DNA of 27,558 nt from a virus: positions 1-27,558 of the IMG/VR virus record IMGVR_UViG_3300008262_000400; one strand, given 5' to 3'. A model generated the notes under the pieces. The model had not been told where the DNA came from and did no database searches. It was given only the letters and a program-made list of their open reading frames with translations. Shown here piece by piece: positions 5,672 to 13,269 of this stretch. Both the position numbers and the translations under genes were made by a program. The first letter of the stretch is position 1. Each line of letters opens with the position of its first letter.

Positions 5672-6364
5672 ATGAACTTTGTTACACACAATGAACGCGA
5701 GTCTCTCGCTGATGAAACCAGTGGCTCATCACTGGTCGGCACTGTCGACGCAAGTTACAAGGAGATCTGTTCTCTGTTCGGTAAGCCAATACGCTATAAG
5801 GAAGGGAAGGTAGACGCTATGTGGGTCGTGAAGTTTAGCGACGACACTGTCGCCTCGATCTACAACTGGAAAGATGGCATGGCTTTTCTTGGGACAGATG
5901 GTTTGCCTGTCGAGAAGATCAAGCACTGGCACATTGGTGGCCTCGACAAAGCGGCAAGCACACTGGTGCAGATCACGTTAGACCTGAAGCGAGAGTCGAA
6001 GGAGCAGACAGATAACGGCCCATTCGAGGGGGCTTTCTCCATGATGGAGAACATAGTCAAGACCAAGGGCGATAAGTATGCCGCATTGGTGGAGTTGACC
6101 ATGCTCACCATGAAGCGCAAGCAACTGTTGGAAATGGTGATCGAGTTTCTGGAACAGAAAACAGACATGCCAAAGAGGGTGAAAAGGATTCTCGAAGAGA
6201 TGGACACAGAGCTTTGTGTCCGCACAATCTCAAGAGCATGCCACGCATCCGGCATCGACTTTGACGACAGAGACAAGGCCAACGAACTGATGGAGTGGGC
6301 GGCACAGATCGTCGCCCAAGAAGTCGACGGCATCAAAGAGGTACTTAAGAAAGAAGGCAAGTGA
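5672..6364 (+). CDS. Hypothetical phage protein with helical C-terminus
   Basis: The product is 230 residues when started at 5672, which has AGGAG nine bases upstream; an earlier in-frame ATG at 5597 lies inside the preceding gene and lacks a site. The N-terminal third (about 25-95) has the pattern YKEICSLFGKP, then WVVKFSDDTVASIYNWKD, then a WHIGG word. I have seen this arrangement in phage proteins of unknown function. The remainder is helical. Without a named family or catalytic signature I give no role. Confidence 0.75.
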   Translation: MNFVTHNERESLADETSGSSLVGTVDASYKEICSLFGKPIRYKEGKVDAMWVVKFSDDTVASIYNWKDGMAFLGTDGLPVEKIKHWHIGGLDKAASTLVQITLDLKRESKEQTDNGPFEGAFSMMENIVKTKGDKYAALVELTMLTMKRKQLLEMVIEFLEQKTDMPKRVKRILEEMDTELCVRTISRACHASGIDFDDRDKANELMEWAAQIVAQEVDGIKEVLKKEGK

Positions 6365-6365
6365 G

Positions 6366-6563
6366 ATGATTGACCTCCGCTTAGAGCGGGGTCATGTCTC
6401 TTTGACTGTCGCATCACAACTCATGGGTGTGTCGCGCCAACGTGTGCATCAGCTACTCAAGGCTGGGCGCATTGTTGGCGCGTTCCTCATGGACTGTGGC
6501 GATGGTCGGGAGATATGGTGCATCCCTCGCAACTCACTAAAAATAAAGGACAGGCCATGCTAG
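6366..6563 (+). CDS. Small helix-turn-helix DNA-binding protein
   Basis: The central segment SLTVASQLMGVSRQRVHQLL of this 65-residue protein is a clear helix-turn-helix, followed by a wing-like stretch (GREIWCIP) as in MerR/excisionase-type small proteins. It is probably a phage regulator. It starts one base after the preceding stop and overlaps the next small gene by seven bases. Confidence 0.75.
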   Translation: MIDLRLERGHVSLTVASQLMGVSRQRVHQLLKAGRIVGAFLMDCGDGREIWCIPRNSLKIKDRPC

Positions 6564-6688
6564 ATGTTATTGGCGTGATATTCATGCTGTTCATGGGCGC
6601 ATCCATTGTCATTGTCATTGGGGCAGTGGCTATATGGCTGGGCGAAACAACATACAAGCGCAACAAACGAAAGGGGAAAGTCTGGTGA
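6557..6688 (+). CDS. Tiny single-pass membrane protein
   Basis: This 43-residue frame has AAAGGA about eight bases before its ATG. It encodes one long hydrophobic segment (VIGVIFMLFMGASIVIVIG and onward to AIWLG) followed by a basic tail (KRNKRKGK). Inferred topology: N-terminus out, positive tail in the cytoplasm. The stop overlaps the next start as GTGA. It may be a small membrane toxin-like or exclusion peptide, but nothing proves that. Confidence 0.62.
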   Translation: MLDVIGVIFMLFMGASIVIVIGAVAIWLGETTYKRNKRKGKVW

Positions 6689-6861
6689 TTGAAAAGATTC
6701 GCACATTCTTCGGGAAGGTTCGTGGTCAACACGAAAACAAACGGACAGTGGTCATCGAATCTGTTGCTTGGTATTGTGCCAAGTGCAAACAAGTCTGGCT
6801 CGACAGAGACGAGGCTTACTTCCATACATGTAAAGGAAAACAAAATGCAAGCAGAACTTAG
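6685..6861 (+). CDS. Small Cys/His protein, zinc-finger-like
   Basis: Started at the GTG overlapping the previous stop, with GGGGAAAG upstream, the product is 58 residues. It contains WYCAKCKQVW followed about 15 residues later by FHTC, a C2HC-type zinc-finger spacing. The basic N-terminus would suit nucleic-acid binding. An upstream in-frame ATG at 6634 lies deep in the preceding gene and is less likely. Confidence 0.62.
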   Translation: MIEKIRTFFGKVRGQHENKRTVVIESVAWYCAKCKQVWLDRDEAYFHTCKGKQNASRT

Positions 6862-7267
6862 AGTTGGTGGCACTGCTCACCGTGTGCTATCTGTGCTGGC
6901 GGCCAAAGGAAACATGAGTGCGCCTATGATTAAGAAGACCGGCATCATTGCCGGTAAGACCTTGGTCGACATAGAGAACGCGATTGTTTATGAACTACTG
7001 CCGAAAGGCTTTGTGATGTTGGTCAATGAAATGTTCTACGGCCTCACACAAAAAGGACTCGACATGAAGATCGAGCTTGGCGGTTTGGATAAGTTGTTCA
7101 AGGCTCCACGCAAAACTGTCTTGGCACAACAGAACGATCTGTTCGCAAGAGGAACATACGAAGGGACAGAGTTACGTAGTACCTGCATGAGGCGGGGTGC
7201 GTATGACGCATACAACCTGCCGTCCCTGACTTTCTCCGGCCTCACATACAGAAAGGTTCCTCTATGA
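6845..7267 (+). CDS. Phage protein with winged-helix-like N-terminus
   Basis: Started at the ATG at 6845 (AAAGGAAAA upstream) it is 140 residues. Residues 10-70 (AHRVLSVLAAKGNMSAPMI, then NAIVYELLPKGFVMLV, then YGLTQKGLD) follow the helix-helix-helix-wing order of a winged-helix fold. The C-terminus STCMRRGAYDAYNLPSLTF matches a tail I associate with other phage proteins (a GA-D-A-LPS pattern). It may be a DNA-binding regulator. It overlaps both neighbours slightly. Confidence 0.7.
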   Translation: MQAELRVGGTAHRVLSVLAAKGNMSAPMIKKTGIIAGKTLVDIENAIVYELLPKGFVMLVNEMFYGLTQKGLDMKIELGGLDKLFKAPRKTVLAQQNDLFARGTYEGTELRSTCMRRGAYDAYNLPSLTFSGLTYRKVPL

Positions 7268-7455
7268 ATACCGACAGAGAAGTCTACATCGAGAAGGTGC
7301 TTGAAGAATTCAGGCCGAAGACTGGGACGCTGATGATCATGCTCTCTCTGAAAGAGTACGAGGACTTGGTCAGACTCATTGGCGACCGAGCATACGAGTA
7401 CGGCTGGATTGAGGGAATGGCTGACGCAAGGTACGCGAAGAAGTCAAACGCTTAA
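7264..7455 (+). CDS. Small hypothetical protein, last gene of the left operon
   Basis: This 63-residue acidic, mainly helical product starts in an ATGA overlap. Its 3' end overlaps the converging minus-strand gene by 12 bases, and no terminator hairpin is visible between the two operons. No family is recognised. Confidence 0.66.
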   Translation: MNTDREVYIEKVLEEFRPKTGTLMIMLSLKEYEDLVRLIGDRAYEYGWIEGMADARYAKKSNA

Positions 7456-7938
7456 CTCGAACCCACCCTCAGCAAACATCTGTCCATGTAATTTTTCTAT
7501 GGCTCTGATCTGCACTGGCATCCAAGCACGAAGGACAGCGTTGCGCCAGTTGCAGACTTGCCTATAACTTACACCCCTCTCCTCTGCAATCTTCCGTATG
7601 CTTGGTCGTTTTGTAGACCAGTGCAACAGAATGATCTGCAACTCACGGACACTAGGCACAGTACCACGCACAAAGTAGTGCAAGTAATTAGCGAAACCTC
7701 TTATCGCATCTGACCTAGCCCGACCTCTCCCATACATTGAAAGTATTGAGTCCCTCTCCACCTGATGCAATCTGTTCAGCATCGAATGAATCATTGCGGC
7801 CTGAGCATGCAAGTCCATCGGGGATAAGTCATCCTGACTGGTTCCCCGAGTCCCGAGTAAGTCTGTTCGGCTGAACTCTTCCCTCTCGCTCACGTTGAAC
7901 GAGAACTTGATCGCCTGTTCGACACTGTGGAATTTCAT
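7444..7938 (-). CDS. Phage HTH protein, antiterminator/regulator-like
   Basis: The 164-residue protein is helical with a C-terminal helix-turn-helix (SIRKIAEERGVSYRQVCNW, about residues 111-129). The LSPMDLHAQAAMI stretch at about 38-50 and the overall build recall small late-gene regulators found after RusA in phage replication operons. The position, last in the operon right after a RusA gene, supports a role in delayed-early to late control, as with Q-type antiterminators, but this is inference. The start is in an ATGA overlap with RusA. Confidence 0.7.
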   Translation of the reverse strand: MKFHSVEQAIKFSFNVSEREEFSRTDLLGTRGTSQDDLSPMDLHAQAAMIHSMLNRLHQVERDSILSMYGRGRARSDAIRGFANYLHYFVRGTVPSVRELQIILLHWSTKRPSIRKIAEERGVSYRQVCNWRNAVLRAWMPVQIRAIEKLHGQMFAEGGFELSV

Positions 7939-8330
7939 ATCCAGTCTTTGTCCTCTGTGATCGTTACATGAAGGCCGCCACCTGCAATGGGCTGTCCAAG
8001 TTTAATGGACAGAAAAGTTATCTGTCTGTCGTTCTCATACACGATACCCTGTAGCGCATCTAGCGCAACCTTCTCGGCGTTATCAATATCAATCCGCCGC
8101 ACAGTCAATCCCCACAATCTGTCCTTCTTCTCTCGCTTCTCTGCATCTGCTGGCCTCACTGGATGGAGAACCAGCATCACCATCACCGGCACTGTGAACA
8201 GAGTCAGCCCGTTGGATCGGGCGATCCATCCCACCTCATCCTTGTACGCGATTGCCGCGCTACTCCTGACCATGCGACCTCGGAAGTTTCTCCAGTAGAC
8301 ATTGGTGCTGATGGGGTAGGGAAGCATCAT
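7935..8330 (-). CDS. rusA: RusA-family Holliday-junction resolvase
   Basis: This 131-residue protein has the RusA layout. The N-terminus MLPYPISTNVYWR matches the family's PPS-N-YWR opening. The metal-binding set RIDIDN (Asp81, Asp83, Asn84), a Lys at about 87 and the Asp of ENDRQI (about 101) are all present. RusA cuts Holliday junctions and branched replication intermediates as a dimer, and in phages it resolves recombination and replication structures. The start lies in an ATGA overlap with the upstream gene. No expected key residue is missing. Confidence 0.93.
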   Translation of the reverse strand: MMLPYPISTNVYWRNFRGRMVRSSAAIAYKDEVGWIARSNGLTLFTVPVMVMLVLHPVRPADAEKREKKDRLWGLTVRRIDIDNAEKVALDALQGIVYENDRQITFLSIKLGQPIAGGGLHVTITEDKDWI

Positions 8331-8851
8331 GCCGTCTGTTCTTTCTTTGGCCTGCCTGACTTCTTCTTCGAGGCTTCGATCTTATTCATCACCTCCTCCA
8401 TTGCCTTCGTACTAGGCAACGCAACTACCGAACCAAGCATTCCCATCATTGCTTGTTCCCATCTCCTTGGGTCTTTCTTATTGTTCATGGGTATCCCAAC
8501 CACACCAACATTACTGTTGTCCGGTCGGACAAAGACTGTCTCTGGATGCTCGCACTTACCAGCCGCATGTTGCTCGTCCCTGTACGACGGAGTGCAATCC
8601 CGACAGTGTTCAACACGAACGCTCGACCTCCTGTCTGGCGCACTGCTCCACACGAATGCGACCACGTACTCAACCCACTTGCGATCACTCTCGTAGCACG
8701 ATGGCCGGGAGGGATTTGCTACCCCGGCGCTAACCAATCTGTCGAATTCTGTTCGGACAAACTCAGGCTCGTGACCAAGGCAGTATCCATAGAACCCAGC
8801 CGGATGCTCGCAGTAAATGAAACTGCATCGACGTTTCTTATTGATTTCCAA
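8327..8851 (-). CDS. Cys-rich hypothetical phage protein
   Basis: The 174-residue protein has two Cys/His clusters: RRCSFIYCEH with CLGH at the N-terminus, and HCRDCTPSY followed by GKCEHPE at about 82-104. This suggests two zinc-binding knuckles. The C-terminus is basic (KKKSGRPKKEQ, AT-hook-like GRPKK), pointing to DNA or RNA binding. The likely start is a TTG at 8851 with AAGGAG nine bases upstream; the first ATG in frame is far inside. It sits between HNH and RusA genes, so a replication or recombination role is plausible but unproven. Confidence 0.72.
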   Translation of the reverse strand: MEINKKRRCSFIYCEHPAGFYGYCLGHEPEFVRTEFDRLVSAGVANPSRPSCYESDRKWVEYVVAFVWSSAPDRRSSVRVEHCRDCTPSYRDEQHAAGKCEHPETVFVRPDNSNVGVVGIPMNNKKDPRRWEQAMMGMLGSVVALPSTKAMEEVMNKIEASKKKSGRPKKEQTA

Positions 8852-9179
8852 GATGAAGCACTCCTTCTCTTATTGCTTGCAGTAGTGTTAAGGCAACGTG
8901 TTCCAGTTGCATCCCGTTCTCTTCTTCCCAGACATGAACGTCATGGTGAAGTACGTCGTGGCATGTCCGACAGATTGGTATTACCCACCAGTCAGGAACC
9001 TTTGTCCCCATGCCCTTGAACCCTGATCCATGCGGGTGGTGCGGGTCGTCTGCCGGTGCATTGCAACTCACGCACCTCAAGGTCTTGACCCATCTTGTGT
9101 ACACGGGCGACTCCATGCGCTCGACGTACCCATTGGTCAGTGCCTGTTTGAATGTCAGGTATGGGGGAATGACTTTCAT
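8838..9179 (-). CDS. HNH/DUF968-like zinc nuclease
   Basis: This 113-residue protein has CVSC (36-39), a His-rich DDPHHPHGSG (44-53), then ICRTCHDVLHH (69-79). This matches the small DUF968/HNH type found next to RusA and helicase genes in phages, where the paired CxxC motifs hold zinc and the histidines form the active site. It may nick or process DNA during replication or recombination. The start lies in an ATGA overlap with the upstream gene. Confidence 0.82.
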   Translation of the reverse strand: MKVIPPYLTFKQALTNGYVERMESPVYTRWVKTLRCVSCNAPADDPHHPHGSGFKGMGTKVPDWWVIPICRTCHDVLHHDVHVWEEENGMQLEHVALTLLQAIREGVLHLGNQ

Positions 9180-9409
9180 TTGATGAGGGTTCTGTCGATG
9201 TTGCGCCTTCTGTCTGCGAAGATCATCTTGTCTGCCTTGTCACTGAGGCCGATGATTGTTCCGTGATAAGGATTCTTATCCTGAATCTTTTGTACGTTCC
9301 TTGTTATCTTCTTGCTCATCTCTGCTGAGTGCTTAATCTGTTTGAATGGATCACCGTTCTTCGCGTGTTCTTCATCTGTGTACTTCTTCCAATCAAATGC
9401 GTTTGTCAT
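9176..9409 (-). CDS. Small hypothetical protein
   Basis: Started at the ATG that overlaps the preceding stop (ATGA at 9406-9409) the product is 77 residues, hydrophilic and basic toward the C-terminus (FADRRRNIDRTLIK). A longer reading to 9496 would start inside the upstream gene and has no site. No family is recognised. Confidence 0.68.
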   Translation of the reverse strand: MTNAFDWKKYTDEEHAKNGDPFKQIKHSAEMSKKITRNVQKIQDKNPYHGTIIGLSDKADKMIFADRRRNIDRTLIK

Positions 9410-9744
9410 GCCCCGTATCCTTTTCTTTCCGTGCGCTCGTTTGCTTGTGTGGTTTGCCAGACAGCTACTCCTAGCTTGAGTATCTCCAGTTCCCATCGAA
9501 GTTTCTCTGAGATTTCTGTCGCTGTTCTTAGGCTCTCCAGAACCAAGATATATTTTGCGTCAGCGCGAGCCTCTCTCTCCTGTGCCGCCGCCGTCTTGTG
9601 TCCAAGAGTTTCATACTCTTTCATCAAGATCGCAAGCTGAGACTCACGAAACTTTTCGAGATAGTTCTTTTCTGCGACCGCCTCTGAATAGATAGCGGAC
9701 TTCTCTCGCATCTCAGCGAGTCTTGCCTCTGCCTTTTCGTACAT
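9406..9744 (-). CDS. Coiled-coil hypothetical phage protein
   Basis: This 112-residue protein is almost entirely helical, with heptad-like spacing through EKNYLEKFRESQLAILMKE and onward, so a coiled coil is likely. GGAGGAAATCA immediately upstream is a strong ribosome-binding site. The pattern EKFRES-LAILMKE and GHKTAAAQEREA resembles small conserved proteins of phage replication regions. Role unknown. Confidence 0.72.
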   Translation of the reverse strand: MYEKAEARLAEMREKSAIYSEAVAEKNYLEKFRESQLAILMKEYETLGHKTAAAQEREARADAKYILVLESLRTATEISEKLRWELEILKLGVAVWQTTQANERTERKGYGA

Positions 9745-9973
9745 TGATTTCCTCCGTTGGACGATAGTTATCTGGGATTACAAACACGTTCTTCTCTACT
9801 GACCTCTTGCCAATCTCCTTGCCTGTCAACAGATCATGTGCCCAGATCAACTTAGAGCCGGGATACTTTTCGTTAACCTCGTCCATAAGTTTTGCAGCCC
9901 ACGGCATCTCTTCTCTGTTCTTTTTGCGTTGCTCTTCGCGTAGCTGGTCTTTGATGTCCGCAATATCTTTCAT
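9713..9973 (-). CDS. Small hypothetical protein
   Basis: The 86-residue product has a charged helical N-terminus (DQLREEQRKKNREE), a globular middle (KLIWAHDLLTGKEIG) and a basic tail. Its start overlaps the preceding stop (ATGA) and its 3' end overlaps the next gene by 32 bases. No family is recognised. Confidence 0.68.
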   Translation of the reverse strand: MKDIADIKDQLREEQRKKNREEMPWAAKLMDEVNEKYPGSKLIWAHDLLTGKEIGKRSVEKNVFVIPDNYRPTEEINVRKGRGKTR

Positions 9974-10290
9974 CGCTTCTCCTTAAAGGCAATGTCCATT
10001 TCATCAAGCGCCCTACGAACACCCGCCATTTTTGTTTCAGGTAGTTCCTTAATCTGTTTGCATAGCTCAACAAGGTTACCTCCTGACTTTGGCACACCCC
10101 AGTCCATGACAAACTCAGCCGCCTGTTTGAGCGCATGCTTGCGTATGGTCATAACAGTTCGGTGTGGTGCGACAGGCGTTGCTTGTTTGTCCTTCAGCAT
10201 CTCAAGCTGGAATGAAAGCTGATGCACGGCTTGCTTGTAACTAAGAAGCTCCGCATAAAGCTCTTCCGCACTCGGTAATGGGGTGCTCAT
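9970..10290 (-). CDS. Hypothetical protein, helical
   Basis: The 106-residue protein has an N-terminal amphipathic helix (ELYAELLSYKQAVHQLSFQL) that could form a coiled coil. A second helical part contains AAEFVMDWGVPKSGGNLVEL. It lies directly downstream of the helicase with a 4-base overlap, so an accessory role in replication is possible. No family is recognised. Confidence 0.7.
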   Translation of the reverse strand: MSTPLPSAEELYAELLSYKQAVHQLSFQLEMLKDKQATPVAPHRTVMTIRKHALKQAAEFVMDWGVPKSGGNLVELCKQIKELPETKMAGVRRALDEMDIAFKEKR

Positions 10291-11270
10291 ATCTCTACCC
10301 CCTCGCTGGACATGTATCTGTCGTAGTTGTAGTAGGTTTTATTTGTCGGGGACTGTGAGTAAGAGCAAGCTCCTGACTGATAGAACAAACCTACCCGCCC
10401 CTCCCAATCGCCATGTCTGTTCTTGTCGCAAACCAACAGCGCATCAGGCGAACCCTCATCTACCTCTTTGCCAGCCTGAATCTGTTGCTCTTTGCGTTTG
10501 TTTCTCCACACAGTAAAGCACTGATCCACCTGATCAACTATGGCTCCACTGCCCTTGGCATCCATCTTTCCGGGAACTTGCATCTCATCTCCAAGTTTCC
10601 TGCTGTGATGAATGATGTGTACGTGTATGTTGAAATCCAAAGCAAAGGCACACACGCTGTCAACGAAATTCTTTTGTCCGTTGTAGTCATCCTCCCCCTT
10701 AACAACCTTCATAAGAGAGTCGATCACGAAGTGTTGCACCCCAAGTTTCTTTGCGGCGTACCGCATGATTGCCAACAGATGGTTGGGATCTGTCTGTCCC
10801 ATCTTGTCGTATAGCCAGAGCCGGTTCGTTGCATGAGACAAAACCCCATCGACAAACCTTGCTGTCGGCATAGAACTGCCAGCGGCTTGCTTACACATGC
10901 GAGCGAGCGTTGCCCGTGGCTTCATCTCAAAACTAGCGACGCAGACCTTTTGGTTTTGATGAAGAAAGTCAAGCATGACGTGGCTGGTTAACAGACTCTT
11001 TCCATGTCCATTGATGCCCATCCATAGGCTCACCTCGCCCGGACGGAATCTGATGTGGTCATGGGTCTTAAGCCAAGGAAGTCGTGCGCCACTAACCATC
11101 TCGCCACCACTCAACAGAGCAATGGTTTCATCCCTGTATGCCTTGGGCGCAACGATCTTGTCTTTGTCGTGCGGCTCGCTCGCGTACTCCGCAAAGTCTA
11201 CGCTGTCTGCTGTAAAGATCATTTCATTTAACACTGTCGACCCCCAATAAAAATTCCAACTCATAGTCAT
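10287..11270 (-). CDS. DnaB/T7 gp4-type replicative helicase (RecA-fold ATPase)
   Basis: This protein of up to 327 residues has Walker A GINGHGKS (about 85-92), the catalytic-Glu strand SFEMKP (114-119), Walker B HFVIDSL (about 180-186) and the HIIHHSRK motif (218-225), in DnaB/gp4/Twinkle order. It lacks a primase domain and the DnaB N-terminal domain, so it is helicase-core only, about as long as the C-terminal half of gp4. It should unwind the fork as a hexamer. The start is uncertain: 11270 overlaps the upstream gene by 47 bases with only weak GAAGAG, whereas the ATG at 11222 (16 codons later) sits two bases after the upstream stop. Confidence 0.9.
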   Translation of the reverse strand: MTMSWNFYWGSTVLNEMIFTADSVDFAEYASEPHDKDKIVAPKAYRDETIALLSGGEMVSGARLPWLKTHDHIRFRPGEVSLWMGINGHGKSLLTSHVMLDFLHQNQKVCVASFEMKPRATLARMCKQAAGSSMPTARFVDGVLSHATNRLWLYDKMGQTDPNHLLAIMRYAAKKLGVQHFVIDSLMKVVKGEDDYNGQKNFVDSVCAFALDFNIHVHIIHHSRKLGDEMQVPGKMDAKGSGAIVDQVDQCFTVWRNKRKEQQIQAGKEVDEGSPDALLVCDKNRHGDWEGRVGLFYQSGACSYSQSPTNKTYYNYDRYMSSEGVEI

Positions 11271-11694
11271 AGACTCTTCTGTAAACAGTCTGTGCTGGAT
11301 GTGTTGTTAGACCAAGCTCAATGTCTCCGTATATCTCTGGCGAGTATGTGAGATGCGCCCCAGCTTGCTTGTCCACATTCCACAGGTACAGGTAGCCATG
11401 AAACTTATCGCCCAACATATAGCCGCCGTTAGGCTTGGCCTTTGCAATAGTTTCTGCAAGATGCTTGACCGAATCTCTATGAACAGATGCGTCGTAGACC
11501 AAACAGATTTGCAGGTTCCATGCCCAGATCCAGTTGTAGCTTTCTGGATTTCTGTTTGGATCAACATAAACAATCCAGTTGCCGTCGACCAAGTCTCCAA
11601 TCATGGACACAAAAACAATTTCATTCGGAACCATCTTCTTGTTTATACGTAAATCATAGATCTCTCCGGCTCCATCTGGTAGTGGATTTTTCAT
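11224..11694 (-). CDS. Hypothetical phage protein
   Basis: The 156-residue product is rich in aromatic residues and beta-prone stretches (NEIVFVSMIGDLVDGNWIVYV, in two parts, and YLYLWNVD). No nuclease, polymerase or binding motif is visible. It lies between the helicase and another unknown gene, with a 4-base overlap at its start. Such beta-rich proteins in replication operons are usually uncharacterised. Confidence 0.7.
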   Translation of the reverse strand: MKNPLPDGAGEIYDLRINKKMVPNEIVFVSMIGDLVDGNWIVYVDPNRNPESYNWIWAWNLQICLVYDASVHRDSVKHLAETIAKAKPNGGYMLGDKFHGYLYLWNVDKQAGAHLTYSPEIYGDIELGLTTHPAQTVYRRVYDYELEFLLGVDSVK

Positions 11695-12059
11695 GTGTTC
11701 TCCTTTATGCCGTGGGCGGCTTCAACGGCTCTGACAAGACCCATAATCACCCCCTCTCGAACGTCAAGATTTTGCCAAATGATTTTGACGTCCCCTATCG
11801 TTAGCGGCTTGCGCTGTGGTGGCTCTGGCTGTGTCACAGGCTTTGGCATTTGAAAAAAGAACCCAGTAGGTCGCACATCTGCTTCTCGTCCAGCAGTGCC
11901 GTTGCCTGAATAAGCCACAGGCTCTTGCGTCTGTGCCAAGGCTTCTTTGGTAAACAATGGAATTCGATCTAGATTTGCAACAGTAGGTGTATACCATTTG
12001 ATCGGCTCTGCAAATTCCAGTGTGCGCTTCTCGACATTGATGTATGCGATTGGTTTCAT
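11691..12059 (-). CDS. Hypothetical phage protein, Pro-rich middle
   Basis: This 122-residue protein has a beta-prone N-terminus (IAYINVEKRTLEFAEPIKWY), a proline/glutamine-rich linker (about 75-85) and a helical C-terminal segment (LTIGDVKIIWQNLDVREG and onward). The KPIAYINVEKRTLEFAEPI opening is a type I associate with proteins of phage replication regions, without known function. It is separated by 72 bases from the upstream HTH gene, the largest gap in this operon. Confidence 0.7.
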   Translation of the reverse strand: MKPIAYINVEKRTLEFAEPIKWYTPTVANLDRIPLFTKEALAQTQEPVAYSGNGTAGREADVRPTGFFFQMPKPVTQPEPPQRKPLTIGDVKIIWQNLDVREGVIMGLVRAVEAAHGIKENT

Positions 12060-12131
12060 GCTTGCTCAGCCGTGTAGTTTGTGGATGCTGGTAAAGAGAT
12101 TACTTTTTCGTTGTTCACTTCTTCATTCCTC

Positions 12132-12398
12132 TTAGTTTTCTCTTAAGAATTTAATGACGTATCTCAGTTTTGTAAGTTCTTCTTCAAGCTGTTCTATCTG
12201 CTTTTTCAATTCTTCGTTTTGAGCAAACTGATATTGAAAAGCCTTTTGATAGTCTTCCTTCTTTTTATGCGGAGTGGTAGACCTCCACAATATGTGAGAC
12301 ACATAATTACTGGCGACACCAACAGCCTTGGCAATATCCATGCTTTTCAAAGATGGGTCTTTTTCTTTCATCTCTCTGATTAACCTTGCTTTGTTCAT
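12132..12398 (-). CDS. HTH protein with C-terminal coiled coil
   Basis: Started at the ATG overlapping the upstream stop (ATGA; GGGAGATGAAG upstream) it is 88 residues. SLKSMDIAKAVGVASNYVSH (about 14-33) is a helix-turn-helix. The C-terminal half (NEELKKQIEQLEEELTKLR) is a clear coiled coil, so it probably binds DNA as a dimer. It sits next to the replication initiator-like gene and could regulate the operon or help origin binding. Confidence 0.76.
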   Translation of the reverse strand: MNKARLIREMKEKDPSLKSMDIAKAVGVASNYVSHILWRSTTPHKKKEDYQKAFQYQFAQNEELKKQIEQLEEELTKLRYVIKFLREN

Positions 12399-12613
12399 TT
12401 CTTCATCTCCCTGATAAATATTGCAATGCTCGATAGAGTGTCTTTGCCGAATGCTTTGGCAAATCCATGCTCGATATTGAAGGCCGCCATCTCCAGCGCG
12501 GCATTCCATCCAGATTCGTAATGTCTTTCAAGTCTTTCCTGTACGGTGCTGAGCTTTTGCTCAAGGCCGCTGAGCTTCTCGTCAATATCTGTCTGTCTGT
12601 TGAAATCTGTCAT
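12395..12613 (-). CDS. Small hypothetical protein
   Basis: This 72-residue product starts in an ATGA overlap with the DUF1376 gene and has GAGGGG upstream. Residues 10-32 (DEKLSGLEQKLSTVQERLE) form a probable coiled coil and the rest is helical. A longer reading to 12661 lies inside the DUF1376 gene and is unlikely. Confidence 0.68.
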   Translation of the reverse strand: MTDFNRQTDIDEKLSGLEQKLSTVQERLERHYESGWNAALEMAAFNIEHGFAKAFGKDTLSSIAIFIREMKK

Positions 12614-13269
12614 AGCATCCCCTCGAATTGGATTGATGGTTCGGTACTCTCGTCTTCCCACCTACGCTGGTTCAACCATGTACTTGGGAATGGAATGAAT
12701 TGGCCGTTGTCTTTCAGCCAGTCTGTGGATTCGCATGACCTCGCAATGGACGAGATCATCTGCGCCAGCACGTCAGCATCAGGCTTGATCTTGTTGAACG
12801 CCTTCTGTGCCTCAGCCTTTGCTACCTTGCGCGGGTATGCTTTCCAGAAGGAATCAAACCCCTCAACCACAGGAGTAGGTTTATGGGTTTTTGGGTTCTT
12901 GGGTTCTTGGGTTGCGTTCTGAATCGGTTCTGATTTCAGTTCTGATTTCAGAGTTTTCTTTTCAATCTTGGCTTTGTTTGCTCGTCGTGCTGACTCGGCT
13001 TTGCCGTGATACTTCTCGATCTCGTAGTCGCAACGGTCGTTCTTCCAGCCGCCATCGGATAAGACAAAGAATTCCTCAAGCACACGAGCAACGTCATCAG
13101 CGTACTCGCGCATGGCAATCAGGCGAGCGCAAAGTTCTGGGTCAGATGGGAGTGGGGTTTCTTCTGTGTAGTACACGTCCATCAAACGACGGTACGCCAA
13201 GTCTTCTGTCAGGCTGAGATGCCTTGTCTTCGTCAGGTAGTCCCTGATATGAAATTGATAACTGAACAT
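12610..13269 (-). CDS. DUF1376-family replication protein
   Basis: This 219-residue protein opens with YQFHIRDYLTKTRHLSLTED and continues AYRRLMDVYYTEE and PLPSDPELCARLI, the hallmark N-terminal DUF1376 domain of phage replication-initiation or helicase-loader proteins. A basic Lys/Ser/Pro linker (about 95-135) is encoded partly by 8-bp tandem repeats. The C-terminal domain (FWKAYPRKVAKAEAQKAF to PSTWLNQRRWED) is also typical of such proteins. It is the first gene of the replication operon, upstream of HTH and helicase genes, which fits a helicase-loading or origin role. Confidence 0.88.
   Translation of the reverse strand: MFSYQFHIRDYLTKTRHLSLTEDLAYRRLMDVYYTEETPLPSDPELCARLIAMREYADDVARVLEEFFVLSDGGWKNDRCDYEIEKYHGKAESARRANKAKIEKKTLKSELKSEPIQNATQEPKNPKTHKPTPVVEGFDSFWKAYPRKVAKAEAQKAFNKIKPDADVLAQMISSIARSCESTDWLKDNGQFIPFPSTWLNQRRWEDESTEPSIQFEGML
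12885..12916 (+). repeat. 8-bp tandem repeat inside the DUF1376 gene
   Basis: On the plus strand the 8-mers GGGTTTTT, GGGTTCTT, GGGTTCTT and GGGTTGCG follow each other. Because 8 is not a multiple of 3 they encode a shifting Pro/Lys/Asn/Thr linker. The same array type is at 444-475. Confidence 0.7.

Noticed and set aside
5860-6417. 185-residue minus-strand frame
   Set aside because: Antisense to the 230-residue plus-strand gene, with Ser-rich shadow translation.
7444-7455. Bidirectional terminator between the converging operons
   Set aside because: The two genes overlap and no hairpin with T-tract is visible nearby.
8453-9019. 188-residue plus-strand frame
   Set aside because: Antisense to the Cys-rich and HNH genes, both of which have recognisable motifs.
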